A stretch of 64,000 bases of DNA from Deferribacteres bacterium (GTDB lineage Bacteria > Zhuqueibacterota > Zhuqueibacteria > Zhuqueibacterales > Geothermadaptataceae). The stretch spans positions 434,001-498,000 of the forward strand of contig JACKDE010000003.1 of NCBI GenBank assembly GCA_020633675.1, read 5' to 3'. The notes below the pieces were generated by a model, which saw only the letters and a program-made list of their open reading frames with translations, had not been told where the DNA came from and searched no databases. The translations under genes were made by a program, and so were the position numbers. Every line of letters starts with the position of its first letter. The first letter of the stretch is position 1. Below, piece by piece: positions 1 through 9,238 of this stretch.

Positions 1-2547
1 GCAGCCAGCCGTAACAATTCCTGGGCCTGGTGGGCACATGTTCTGTTCGCATTGCTGGTGGTTGGCGGCTATGTCCTCCACCGTGTAGTCAGCTATGTGC
101 GGCCCAAGCCGCAGGAATACCGTTTTTTTTCGATGGCAGTTGGCGCAGCTGTGCTGGCACTGGTCCTGATGCACACCTTCAGCAACCGCGACATCATACT
201 CACCGAGGAAGCCCAAATCGCACGTCACCAGAGACTGCAGGAAGGCCCGGGCGGCAAATATCGCGATGTCGGCAAATTTGTGATGCCACCTTTTGAACAA
301 GATGGCTTCATTCCGGCTGGGTTTGTCCCGCCGACAAGCCCGTTTTTTCCGTCTGCCGCTACCACCACTTCCGGCGGCTACCTGCCCTCTCGTATCATCA
401 CGCGCGGCGAATTTGACGAAGCTGAAACCATTGCACAGGAAGTCGCTGAATTTGGTTATGTGAAAGAAACGCAAATCGGAGCAGAAAATTGCAGCCGCTG
501 CCACCAGGATATTGTCTATCAATGGTCGAAATCTGCGCATCGCTTTTCATCGTTCAACAATCCCTTTTATGAAGCGACCATCAATGACATGCGTGAAAAT
601 TCCATCGAATCCAATCAATGGCTCGATGCGCATGTCGCTGCATTTCCGGAAATGCGGGACAATGTCGGCAAGGCAAAAAGCAAGTGGTGCAGCGCCTGCC
701 ACGATCCTGCCCTCATGCTCGCCGGCAAAATGAACACAGAAGTCGATCGCAGCAAAGTTGAGGCGCAGGCAGGCCTGACTTGTCTGGCATGCCATGCGAT
801 CGACAAAATCCACAATTTGACCGGCAACGGCAACTACAACATCGCCGATGAGCAGGAAGATCCATACCTGTTCGCCGATGCCGGCAATGGCACAATGGGC
901 GCTTTTTTGCATGATGCGGCATTAAAAGCCAAGCCGACAGTGCACATGCGTCAAATGATGAAACCATTTTTTCAGGCCAGTGAATTTTGTGCGACTTGTC
1001 ACAAAGTCAGTCTGCCGGAAACCATCAACAATTATCGCTGGTTGCGAGGGCAGAACGAATACGATAATTGGCATGATAGCGGCGTTTCCATGAATGCCTC
1101 GCGCACTTTTTATTTACCGCCGGCCGAGCGCCAGTGTCAGAATTGCCACATGCCGCTCGAACCAGCTCCACTCGGCGACGTGGCTGCGAAAAATGGCTTT
1201 GTGCGTAGCCATCGCTTTGCGGCGGTCAATACGGCCCTGCCTTTTATTCGCGGCGACGAAGAAATGCTGCAATGGACGACCAATTTTCTGCAGAACGAAA
1301 AGCTCAGCGTTGATATTTTTGCCGTTAAAAGTGAACGCGCGCAGCAACCTGTCATGGCGCTCGATCACGCCCACCCGCAGCTGCCGGCAGGCGAGCGGCT
1401 CACCATCGATGTCGTGGTGCGCAACAAAGGTGTCGGCCACACTTTTCCCGGTGGAACCAACGACTCCAACGAAGGCTGGCTGGAAGTTACCCTCAGCGAT
1501 CCTTCCGGCAAGCACATCGCCATCAGTGGCTTTCTCGATGAGAAGGGCCACATCGATCCGATGGCGCATACTTTTAAAGCCGTCATTCTCGATAAAAATG
1601 GCAAGCCGATACACCGCCGCAACGCACAGGACATCCACGTTACGGCCTATGCCAACGTCATCGGCCCGGGCACGGCCGATATCGCGCACTACGAATTTGA
1701 GCTGCCGCGCGAATTCATCGGCCAGAGACTTCACATCAAAGCACGTTTGCTGTGGCGCAAATTCGACCGCAAGTATACCGAATTTGCTTTTCAAAAAAAT
1801 CCGGCTGGTTTCGCTGCGTTCGATGCCATACCTGAGCTGCCGATCACAGAAATAGCCAGCGATTCGGTCGGGTTTGAAGTCATTTCCGGCAAAGAAATCC
1901 GCGTGGGGCAGGACGCACCGATTGCTCCGGCATATTGGATGCGCTTCAATGACTACGGTATCGGATTGCTTCTGGAAGGCGACACCCGTGGCGCGGCGCA
2001 AGCCTTCCAGCAGGTCGCGAGTATGCAGCAATCCAGCATCGAAGGGCCGCTTAACCTGGCCAAAACTGCTGTGCAGGATGGCAATCTCGACAAAGTTTAC
2101 CAGTACTTGAAGCAATGTGAGGCCATCAAAACGGGCGATGCGCGAGTTGCCTGGGTCTGGGGGGTGGCGCTGCAGGAAGACGGGCGCTACCAGCAAGCCG
2201 CTGCGGCATACCAGCGCGTGCTTGAGCAGTTCCCGCAAGACCGAGCTGCCTGGCGCAACTTGGGGCGCACCTATTACCTCGACCAGCAATACGAGAAAGC
2301 GCTGGACGCTTTCGAAAATTTGCTGGCGATCGATCCGGAAGAACGGATAGCCTGGTATCACATTATGCTGAGCCACAAGGCGCTGGGCAATACGGAAGCG
2401 GCAAAAATTGCAGAGCAAGCTTACGGCTATTATCAAGTCGATGAATCGGCGCAGGAAATTACCCGAGCCTTCAAGCAGGAAAATCCCGGCGCGAATTTGA
2501 TGGCGCAAAAAATTCGCACGCACCGGTTGCAACTCACTTCGAACTGA
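1..2547 (+). CDS. Pentaheme cytochrome c / TPR protein (5' end outside window)
   Basis: The reading frame is open from base 1, so the N-terminus lies upstream; a TTG at 52 is only an in-frame codon. Counting from codon 1, two hydrophobic segments (about 12-30 and 43-60) are followed by five CxxCH haem-c motifs: CSRCH (C164), CSACH (C230), CLACH (C261), CATCH (C330) and CQNCH (C379). A beta-rich region of roughly 420-600 follows, then about four TPR-like repeats (650-800). The arrangement resembles the cytochrome c554/multihaem family fused to TPRs. The protein probably sits in the periplasm, anchored by the N-terminal helices, and carries electrons; the redox partner is unknown. It precedes a PhyH dioxygenase and two FG-GAP/UnbV proteins on the same strand. 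Haem binding is clear from sequence; the role is inference. Confidence 0.85.
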   Translation, partial: AASRNNSWAWWAHVLFALLVVGGYVLHRVVSYVRPKPQEYRFFSMAVGAAVLALVLMHTFSNRDIILTEEAQIARHQRLQEGPGGKYRDVGKFVMPPFEQDGFIPAGFVPPTSPFFPSAATTTSGGYLPSRIITRGEFDEAETIAQEVAEFGYVKETQIGAENCSRCHQDIVYQWSKSAHRFSSFNNPFYEATINDMRENSIESNQWLDAHVAAFPEMRDNVGKAKSKWCSACHDPALMLAGKMNTEVDRSKVEAQAGLTCLACHAIDKIHNLTGNGNYNIADEQEDPYLFADAGNGTMGAFLHDAALKAKPTVHMRQMMKPFFQASEFCATCHKVSLPETINNYRWLRGQNEYDNWHDSGVSMNASRTFYLPPAERQCQNCHMPLEPAPLGDVAAKNGFVRSHRFAAVNTALPFIRGDEEMLQWTTNFLQNEKLSVDIFAVKSERAQQPVMALDHAHPQLPAGERLTIDVVVRNKGVGHTFPGGTNDSNEGWLEVTLSDPSGKHIAISGFLDEKGHIDPMAHTFKAVILDKNGKPIHRRNAQDIHVTAYANVIGPGTADIAHYEFELPREFIGQRLHIKARLLWRKFDRKYTEFAFQKNPAGFAAFDAIPELPITEIASDSVGFEVISGKEIRVGQDAPIAPAYWMRFNDYGIGLLLEGDTRGAAQAFQQVASMQQSSIEGPLNLAKTAVQDGNLDKVYQYLKQCEAIKTGDARVAWVWGVALQEDGRYQQAAAAYQRVLEQFPQDRAAWRNLGRTYYLDQQYEKALDAFENLLAIDPEERIAWYHIMLSHKALGNTEAAKIAEQAYGYYQVDESAQEITRAFKQENPGANLMAQKIRTHRLQLTSN

Positions 2548-2686
2548 CGAGGCTGACCATCGTACATCGCCATGTATCGCGAGTCGGCGCATACTCGAAA
2601 GCTGCATATGCAGCCGCACCACACAAAGATGGCATCTGGACAAATCTGAATTCAAAATTATCCACTCCCCAAAAACAGGAAACCGC

Positions 2687-3511
2687 ATGAGCAAAGCATT
2701 GACAGAGTCACAAATCAAGCACTTTCGCGAGCGAGGATTCTTAACCGGCCTGCCCGTTTTTGATGCCACAGAAATGGCGCGTATCAACGCTGAATTGCCG
2801 GAATTGCTAAACTTGCTGAACGTAGGCGAATCGACAAAAGAAATCCGTGAGTGGCATGAAACCAGCCTGTATTTGTTTGAGTTGTGCATGGAGCCACGCA
2901 TTCTCGATTACGTCGAGAGCCTGCTCGGACCCAACTTTTATCTATGGGCCTCCAATTTTTTCATCAAAGAGCCGCACACACATGAAACCGTCGGCTGGCA
3001 CCAGGACGCTTATTACTGGCCGCTCAAGCCGATTGAATCGCTCACAGTCTGGTTGGCGTTCGATGATGTGGATGAGGCAAACGGCGCAATGACCGTCATC
3101 CCGGGCTCGCATCGTCAAAATATTGTGAATCACGCCCGCAAAGAAGGCGGCACGACCTCGGTGCTGCACCTTGAAGCCGATGTCAGCGGTTTCGATCTCA
3201 GTACCGCCGAGCGCATTCCGCTGAAATGCGGCAGCATCTCGATTCACGATGACAAGCTTTTGCACGCCTCGCCGGCAAACCCATCAGATCGGCGGCGGGC
3301 CGGTTTCACGATTCGCTATTCGCCCAATCATGTGACGTGCGATCTGTCGATCAACCCACATTTCCGTATCTATCCGGCCCGCGGCGAGGTCTGTACGAGA
3401 AACCCGCACGGCACGGTGCCCACGCAACGTTTTGAGCGCTTGCACCGCGAGCATTTGAGTATCGAAGAATCCGGCAGCGAGGCTGAGAACAAATTTTGGC
3501 AGAAAATGTAA
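2687..3511 (+). CDS. Phytanoyl-CoA dioxygenase (PhyH) family protein
   Basis: A 274-residue protein of the PhyH Fe(II)/2-oxoglutarate oxygenase family. The facial triad is visible: H105-x-D107 in the GWHQDAYYW motif and distal H193 in LLHASPAN, followed by the RRRAGFTIR segment whose Arg normally binds 2-oxoglutarate. There is no signal peptide, so it is cytoplasmic. The start is supported by an AGGAAA upstream of the ATG. It probably hydroxylates a small organic substrate or acyl compound; the substrate cannot be read from sequence. It lies 139 bases after the cytochrome gene and 121 before the first FG-GAP gene, so a shared transcript is possible but not shown. Length is normal for the family. 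Confidence 0.9.
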   Translation: MSKALTESQIKHFRERGFLTGLPVFDATEMARINAELPELLNLLNVGESTKEIREWHETSLYLFELCMEPRILDYVESLLGPNFYLWASNFFIKEPHTHETVGWHQDAYYWPLKPIESLTVWLAFDDVDEANGAMTVIPGSHRQNIVNHARKEGGTTSVLHLEADVSGFDLSTAERIPLKCGSISIHDDKLLHASPANPSDRRRAGFTIRYSPNHVTCDLSINPHFRIYPARGEVCTRNPHGTVPTQRFERLHREHLSIEESGSEAENKFWQKM

Positions 3512-3632
3512 TTCCCACGAGTTGATCAATTTTTTGTGCAAAAAGTGCAGCAAGCAGGCAACAATATGTACCTATGCGGTCCGGTCATTTTCACACTTTT
3601 AAAATATTAACCATTTGCCACAATAAAAAACC

Positions 3633-5378
3633 ATGCAAAAATTCTTCGCCCTTTTCCTCACTGGCCTTTTGGTGTATAGTTGCGCAGAAAAAGAAATGGA
3701 GTCGCAAATTGCGCCGGAGCAATATACGGCGCCGAGCTATACCGACATTTCGGATGAAAGCGAATCGATTGCTATCGATCTTGTCGACATAGCCAAAGCA
3801 GCCGGCATCAATTTTGTGCACGAAAACGGCGCTTTTGGCAAAAAATGGATGCCGGAAACCATGGGCAGCGGCGGTGGATTTCTCGATTATAACGGTGATG
3901 GCTTGCCGGACATTCTGCTGGTCAACAGCAAGCCGTGGCGGGAAGGCAGTTACAGTAGCAGCGGCAGTACGACCCTGGCGTTGTATCAAAATCTCGGCGC
4001 AGCAAAGTTTAAAAATGTCACCAATTCTGCCGGGCTGGATGTCAGCTTGTATGGCATGGGCTGCGCTTTTGCTGATTACGATGCCGACGGCGATGTGGAT
4101 ATTTACCTCACCGCGGTTGGTGCGAACAAGCTGCTGCGCAACGATGGCGGCGTATTTTATGATGTGACAGACGCTGCCCGCGTATCCGGCAACGACGCGG
4201 ATGCCGGCGTGCCGCCAGCGTGGTCAACCAGCGCCGCCTGGCTCGATTATGATGGCGATGGCTGGCTCGATCTGTTTGTCTGCAATTACGTCAAATGGAC
4301 ACCGGAAACCGACATTTTCACCACCCTCGATGGCAAAAACAAATCCTACGCCACACCGGAACAGTATCAGGGCGAAACCTCGCGGCTCTACCGCAATTTA
4401 GGCGATGGCAGGTTTGAAGGCGCGACCGAAAAAGCTGGCGTTTTTAATCCCGAGGGCAAATCCCTGGGCGTGGCGATAGCAGATTTTAATGATGATGGCT
4501 GGCCCGATTTGGCGATTGCCAACGACACTCAACCCAATTTTCTCTATCTCAACCAGCGGGATGGTAGTTTTGAGAACATCGCCTTGCAGGCAGGGATCGC
4601 CTACGACGAAGTTGGTCGTGCGCGCGCAGGCATGGGCATCGATATCGCTGATCTTGCTAATGATGGCAAGCTCTCCATTGCGATTGGCAATTTTGCCCGC
4701 GAACCGATTTCATTATACACCCAGATCGATCAAACGCTGTTTCAGGATCGCGCCGGTGCTGCCCGCATCACCCGGCCGTCGCTGCTCAACCTCACCTTTG
4801 GATTGCTATTTGCTGATCTTGACCTCGACGGTTATCAGGATTTGCTTACAGCAAATGGCCACATCGAACCTGCAATCAATGCCGTGCAGCAGGATATTGC
4901 TTTTGCGCAGTCACCGCAGCTTTTTCACAACAACCGGGCCGGACAGCTTGTCGATATCACTGAACAGCTCAGCAGCAGCTTTCGCGAGCCGACGGTAGCG
5001 CGTGGACTCGCCAGCGCCGACATCGACGAGGACGGCGATCTTGATATTTTGCTGACCGTCAATGCCGGTTCACCCAGGCTGTTCCGCAATGACTTGCCTG
5101 CGGGGCAGGCCAACTGGCTGAAAATTCTTTTGCGGGGCAAGCATCCGAATCAGCAGGCCTTTGGCACAAAAATCACTATTTACGCAGGCGACCTACGGCA
5201 GAGCAGACTGGTGCGCACCGGTTCATCCTACCTGAGCCAATCGGATATCAGCAAGCACACTTTTGGGCTGGGTGCTGCAGGACAAGCTGACAGCATACTC
5301 GTTTGCTGGCCAACTGGCAACGCTGTGACCCGGCTTGGCAAGACCAAGGCAAACCAGATTATTGAGATTCGCCAATAA
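3633..5378 (+). CDS. FG-GAP/VCBS repeat lipoprotein with ASPIC/UnbV domain
   Basis: A 581-residue CRTAC1-like protein. The first 17 residues form a lipoprotein signal ending LVYSC (C17). Several FG-GAP/VCBS blades follow, each with a calcium-type acidic loop: DYNGDGLPD, DYDADGDVD, DYDGDGWLD, DFNDDGWPD, DLDLDGYQD and DIDEDGDLD. The last ~80 residues (about 495-575, from GQANWLKILL to the WPTGN segment) match the ASPIC/UnbV domain usual at the end of such proteins. It is probably a beta-propeller displayed on the envelope that binds calcium and a ligand or partner protein. No Shine-Dalgarno is obvious before the ATG. It is followed by a larger relative with the same architecture, suggesting related work at the cell surface. 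Specific function unknown. Confidence 0.88.
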   Translation: MQKFFALFLTGLLVYSCAEKEMESQIAPEQYTAPSYTDISDESESIAIDLVDIAKAAGINFVHENGAFGKKWMPETMGSGGGFLDYNGDGLPDILLVNSKPWREGSYSSSGSTTLALYQNLGAAKFKNVTNSAGLDVSLYGMGCAFADYDADGDVDIYLTAVGANKLLRNDGGVFYDVTDAARVSGNDADAGVPPAWSTSAAWLDYDGDGWLDLFVCNYVKWTPETDIFTTLDGKNKSYATPEQYQGETSRLYRNLGDGRFEGATEKAGVFNPEGKSLGVAIADFNDDGWPDLAIANDTQPNFLYLNQRDGSFENIALQAGIAYDEVGRARAGMGIDIADLANDGKLSIAIGNFAREPISLYTQIDQTLFQDRAGAARITRPSLLNLTFGLLFADLDLDGYQDLLTANGHIEPAINAVQQDIAFAQSPQLFHNNRAGQLVDITEQLSSSFREPTVARGLASADIDEDGDLDILLTVNAGSPRLFRNDLPAGQANWLKILLRGKHPNQQAFGTKITIYAGDLRQSRLVRTGSSYLSQSDISKHTFGLGAAGQADSILVCWPTGNAVTRLGKTKANQIIEIRQ

Positions 5379-5593
5379 GCCAGCATAGCACGACCATTAT
5401 TCAAAATATCTGAATCGCTTACACAATTCGAGCTACAATCTCATCTCACGCAAAGTAATGCTTGTGCGCAATAGAAAATCTGCTATTTTTGACTTCAACA
5501 ATCTTCCCGGCACTTCAGCTGCAGGCATTTTTCAGTCAAGAAGCCGTTTTGGCAAAACCACATCATACAATCTTTGAAAAATCGGTTGTTATC

Positions 5594-8500
5594 ATGACGA
5601 ATTTAAGGAAAGTCGTCTATGCAGCAGTGGCATGCTGTATCCTGTTCTCCCAAACAAACTGCACCCCAAAAAAAGAACCTGATCCCGAAACAGTTGAACA
5701 AATTTTCGCTGCACGCACGCTCGGACTGGCTTATCTCGAAGAGAGCCGCATGGACGAAGCTGTGTCAGCGTTTCAAAAACTGATCGAGCTGGCGCCGAAC
5801 GAACCGCTTGGCTACGCCAATTTGGGATTGGTGCATCTGCGTCTCGGACAATACCAGCAGGCGGAGACGCACATCCGCAAAGCCCTCGATCTGGCACCGG
5901 GAAATGCGGATATCCGCCTGATGCTGGCGGAACTGCTGGACGTTACCGACCGGCGGGATGAAGCACTGCAGGAGCTGCGGCAAAATTTGCAGAAAGAGCC
6001 GGATCACTTCAAGACGTTGTATGCGCTGGCGGAGCAAGCCCGCAATAACAATGACAATAACGAAGCTGAACGCCATCTCCAGCACATAGTCGATCTGCTG
6101 CCAGCCAATTTGGCTGCGCGCCTGCAACTGGCGGAAGCACTGCTGCGCGACAACAAAGCCGATAGTGCGTTGGCGAATCTGGAAGAAATCCGTCGGCAAA
6201 TGCCGGAATTTCCTGCCCAGTCTAAAGAGTTTTTTGACAAAGGCATTGCTTCACTGCACGCAGGCGATGTGCAATCGGCATTTTCATCAACCGCCATTTT
6301 TCACAATTTCTTAAAGCTGACGCCCCTTTACCAGGCGGGCATTTTGGAGTTGAAAGGTCCCGGAGGCGCCCTGGCAGGCAGCCCGGTGCTGACATTCGGT
6401 CGTGATATCTCCACTCTGCCCGTTAGCCAGGAAGCCATGCTGGCGGCCATACAATTCACTGACGTCTCTGAATCCGCCGGCCTCAATATATTGCCCGAAC
6501 GCAAGGAACGGATTGATCCGCTCAAAGAACCCGGAGTGGTGGTTGCCGTGGCGGATTTCGACCGGGACCGTCAGCAGGATGTATTCATTTCCGCGTCCGA
6601 TGAAATGGGCAATGTCGAGCGCTTTCTGCTCAAAAATGACCTCGGGCAATTCATCTCCATCACTCCCACTTCCGGAATCAATCATGGCGGCCAGGATATT
6701 TCAGCGCTGTTTACCGATTTCGATAACGACGGCTTTCTCGATATTTTTCTGAGCAATACCGCCGGCAACCAGTTGTACCGCAATATCGATGTCGGCAAAT
6801 TTGCCAATGTTACGGCAAAAGCGGGTGTCGGAGAAGCACACTTTGGTCATCGCGCTTTGTTTGCCGATTTCGACCATGACGGCGATCTCGATCTGTTTCT
6901 CGCGAATCAGTCATCCGACCAGCTTTTCCGCAACAATCTTGATGGCACCTTCAGCGAGCGCGCCGCGGCGATGGGACTGGCAGATGGCAGTGTTGGTAGT
7001 CGCGATGCTGCCTTTGCCGATTTCGATGATGATGGTGATCTCGACCTCGTCGTTGTGCAGGAAAATGGCCAACTCAAATTGTACAGCAATTTGCGGCAGG
7101 GCCAGTTCGCTGATCGGGCCATCGAGGCGGGCTTGCGTGATACCGACGCATCGGCCGCCCTGGCAGTTGCGGACATCAACAATGACGGCTTCGTCGATCT
7201 GCTGGTGACTTCGTTGCAGGGCGGCGCAACGCTGTTTCGCAACAACGGCGATGGCACGTTTGTGCGTGACCAACGCTCGACAGAATTGAGCACAAGCATG
7301 CAAAACACCATTGGGCTCGATGCAGACTTTTTCGACTTTGACAACGACGGCTATATCGATTTGTTAATCACGGGTGTACCCAGACAAACCGGCAGTGATG
7401 CACGCGCTGTCCACCTGTTTCGCAATGACGGCAGTGGAATTTTTCTGGAAAATTCATCGATTTTGCCGGAGGATCTAACCAGTGGTCAGAACACTGAACT
7501 GCTCGATTATAACGAGGATGGCGATATCGATTTTCTGCTCAGCTCTCTCGATGGCCGCGTGCGATTGTTGCGCAACGACGGTGGCAATGCCAACAAATAT
7601 TTAAAAGTCGGATTGGTTGCTGTACGCACAGGCAGCGGCAAAAACAACCATTTTGGCATCGGTTCAAAAATGGAGCTTCGCGCAGGCGATTTTTATCAAA
7701 TGCGCGTTGTCACTTCGCCCGTGACTCATTTTGGCCTTGGTCAGCGCACACAAGCTGATATCGTGCGTATTTTATGGCCGAACGGCACACCGCAAAACCT
7801 GTTTCAGCCCGCAAGCGATCAGGATTTAGTCGAAGAGCAAGTCCTCAAAGGCTCGTGCGCTTTTCTCTATATTTGGGATGGCGACAAATTCACCTTCCAT
7901 ACCGACATCATGTGGCGGAGCGCGCTCGGCATGCCGCTCGGTATCATGGGAGGCGAGTCGGCGTTTGCAGCACCGCTTCCGACCAACGAGTATGTGCTCA
8001 TTCCCGGCGATAAAATGCAGCCCCAAAACGGCAAATATGTGCTGCAAGTGACCGAAGAATTATGGGAAGCAGCCTATGTTGACCGGCTGCGATTGATTGC
8101 CGTCGATCACCCCGATTCGATCGATATTTTTGTCAACGAGAGCTTTACACCACCCCCATATCCTGAACATCGCATCTTTCAAGTTAGCGAGCGCCGCCTG
8201 CCCAATTCTGCGACAGACGGCTCTGGTGCGGACATGCTGCCGGCACTTCGGGAGCGTGATGGGCGTTACATCGACCAGCTCAAACCGGCCTATTTTCAAG
8301 GCATGACCAGGCCGCACGAGCTCATTCTCGATCCCGGCGAACTGCCAGTTGACCAGCCGGTGCGGCTCTACTTGCAGGGCTGGATTTTTCCGTCCGATGC
8401 CAGCATCAATGTTGCGGTGTCGCAGTCCAGCGCGTTTGAGGCGATTAGCCCACAATTGCAGGTGCCGGATGCCAATGGCGATTGGCAAACCGTCGATGGC

Positions 8501-9154
8501 CGCATCGGATTTCCAATGGGTAAAAACAAAACCATGGTCATCGATCTGACCGGCAAATTTCTCAGCGACGACCACCGCGTGCGCATTCGCACCAACATGG
8601 AAATCTACTGGGATGCGGCTTTTTTTAGCATTGGCGAACCGCAAATTGAGCTTACCCAAACCGCACTCGATCCCATAGCTGCGAACTTGCATTACCGCGG
8701 TTTTTCGCTCGAGTACCGCAAAGGCAGCCGCTACGGGCCGCACTGGTTTGATTATGGCATAGTCAGCACCGAGCCTAAATGGCGCGATCTTACCGGCAAC
8801 TACACGCGCTACGGCGACGTGCGCGAACTTTTGCTGGCATCCGACAGCAAAGTCGCGATCCTGAATTCCGGCGACGAAATGACCGTCGAATTCGATGCTC
8901 AAAATCTGCCTGCGTTGAAAACCGGCTGGAAACGCGATTTTCTCATTTACAGCGACGGCTGGATCAAAGATGGCGATTTGAACACCGCGCATGGGCAGAC
9001 GGTCGGCCCGCTGCCGTACCAAGGCATTCAGCAATATCCCTATGGCCCAAAAGATGCGTACCCGGATGACTTGACAGCGTATAACAAAAAATACAATACC
9101 CGTCGCGTGACGACCGAGCACTTTCAGCGGTTTTTAATGAATCAATCTAAATAA
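5594..9154 (+). CDS. TPR + FG-GAP + ASPIC/UnbV protein with large C-terminal domain
   Basis: A 1186-residue envelope protein. I choose the ATG at 5594 because it begins a Lys/Arg-then-hydrophobic signal (MTNLRKVVYAAV) ending near Cys24 (SQTNC, a weak lipobox); the frame is open further upstream to a TTG at 5462 but that part looks non-coding. TPRs cover about 35-230, FG-GAP/VCBS blades with DxDxDG-type loops about 300-660, and an ASPIC/UnbV domain about 660-735. The final ~450 residues are beta-rich and of unknown function. The last 10 codons are AT-rich, unlike the rest. A second, diverged copy of the last 24 codons lies at 10834-10905, beyond an AT-rich gene. Related to the preceding FG-GAP gene; probably a surface binding or assembly protein. 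Confidence 0.85.
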   Translation: MTNLRKVVYAAVACCILFSQTNCTPKKEPDPETVEQIFAARTLGLAYLEESRMDEAVSAFQKLIELAPNEPLGYANLGLVHLRLGQYQQAETHIRKALDLAPGNADIRLMLAELLDVTDRRDEALQELRQNLQKEPDHFKTLYALAEQARNNNDNNEAERHLQHIVDLLPANLAARLQLAEALLRDNKADSALANLEEIRRQMPEFPAQSKEFFDKGIASLHAGDVQSAFSSTAIFHNFLKLTPLYQAGILELKGPGGALAGSPVLTFGRDISTLPVSQEAMLAAIQFTDVSESAGLNILPERKERIDPLKEPGVVVAVADFDRDRQQDVFISASDEMGNVERFLLKNDLGQFISITPTSGINHGGQDISALFTDFDNDGFLDIFLSNTAGNQLYRNIDVGKFANVTAKAGVGEAHFGHRALFADFDHDGDLDLFLANQSSDQLFRNNLDGTFSERAAAMGLADGSVGSRDAAFADFDDDGDLDLVVVQENGQLKLYSNLRQGQFADRAIEAGLRDTDASAALAVADINNDGFVDLLVTSLQGGATLFRNNGDGTFVRDQRSTELSTSMQNTIGLDADFFDFDNDGYIDLLITGVPRQTGSDARAVHLFRNDGSGIFLENSSILPEDLTSGQNTELLDYNEDGDIDFLLSSLDGRVRLLRNDGGNANKYLKVGLVAVRTGSGKNNHFGIGSKMELRAGDFYQMRVVTSPVTHFGLGQRTQADIVRILWPNGTPQNLFQPASDQDLVEEQVLKGSCAFLYIWDGDKFTFHTDIMWRSALGMPLGIMGGESAFAAPLPTNEYVLIPGDKMQPQNGKYVLQVTEELWEAAYVDRLRLIAVDHPDSIDIFVNESFTPPPYPEHRIFQVSERRLPNSATDGSGADMLPALRERDGRYIDQLKPAYFQGMTRPHELILDPGELPVDQPVRLYLQGWIFPSDASINVAVSQSSAFEAISPQLQVPDANGDWQTVDGRIGFPMGKNKTMVIDLTGKFLSDDHRVRIRTNMEIYWDAAFFSIGEPQIELTQTALDPIAANLHYRGFSLEYRKGSRYGPHWFDYGIVSTEPKWRDLTGNYTRYGDVRELLLASDSKVAILNSGDEMTVEFDAQNLPALKTGWKRDFLIYSDGWIKDGDLNTAHGQTVGPLPYQGIQQYPYGPKDAYPDDLTAYNKKYNTRRVTTEHFQRFLMNQSK

Positions 9155-9167
9155 TATTGTAATTTTA

Positions 9168-9185
9168 GCCTAACTCTCGTTTGGC
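9168..9185 (+). repeat. Short inverted repeat downstream of the UnbV gene
   Basis: GCCTAAC and GTTTGGC pair at six of seven positions around a TCTC loop, 13 bases after the stop codon. There is no run of T after it, so a terminator role is doubtful. It lies at the left edge of the AT-rich segment. Confidence 0.3.
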
Positions 9186-9238
9186 AAAAACTCGCGAATC
9201 TTGTCATTCAAACAATTTATACATAGAAATCAACACCT

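Noticed and set aside
1114..2901. Long antisense open frame opposite the cytochrome gene (595 codons).
   Set aside because: The + strand has clear haem motifs and TPRs; the antisense product has no recognisable domain and reflects codon-bias shadowing.
8060..9121. 353-codon antisense open frame opposite the UnbV gene.
   Set aside because: No domain or ribosome-binding site; it mirrors the conserved C-terminal domain of the + strand gene.
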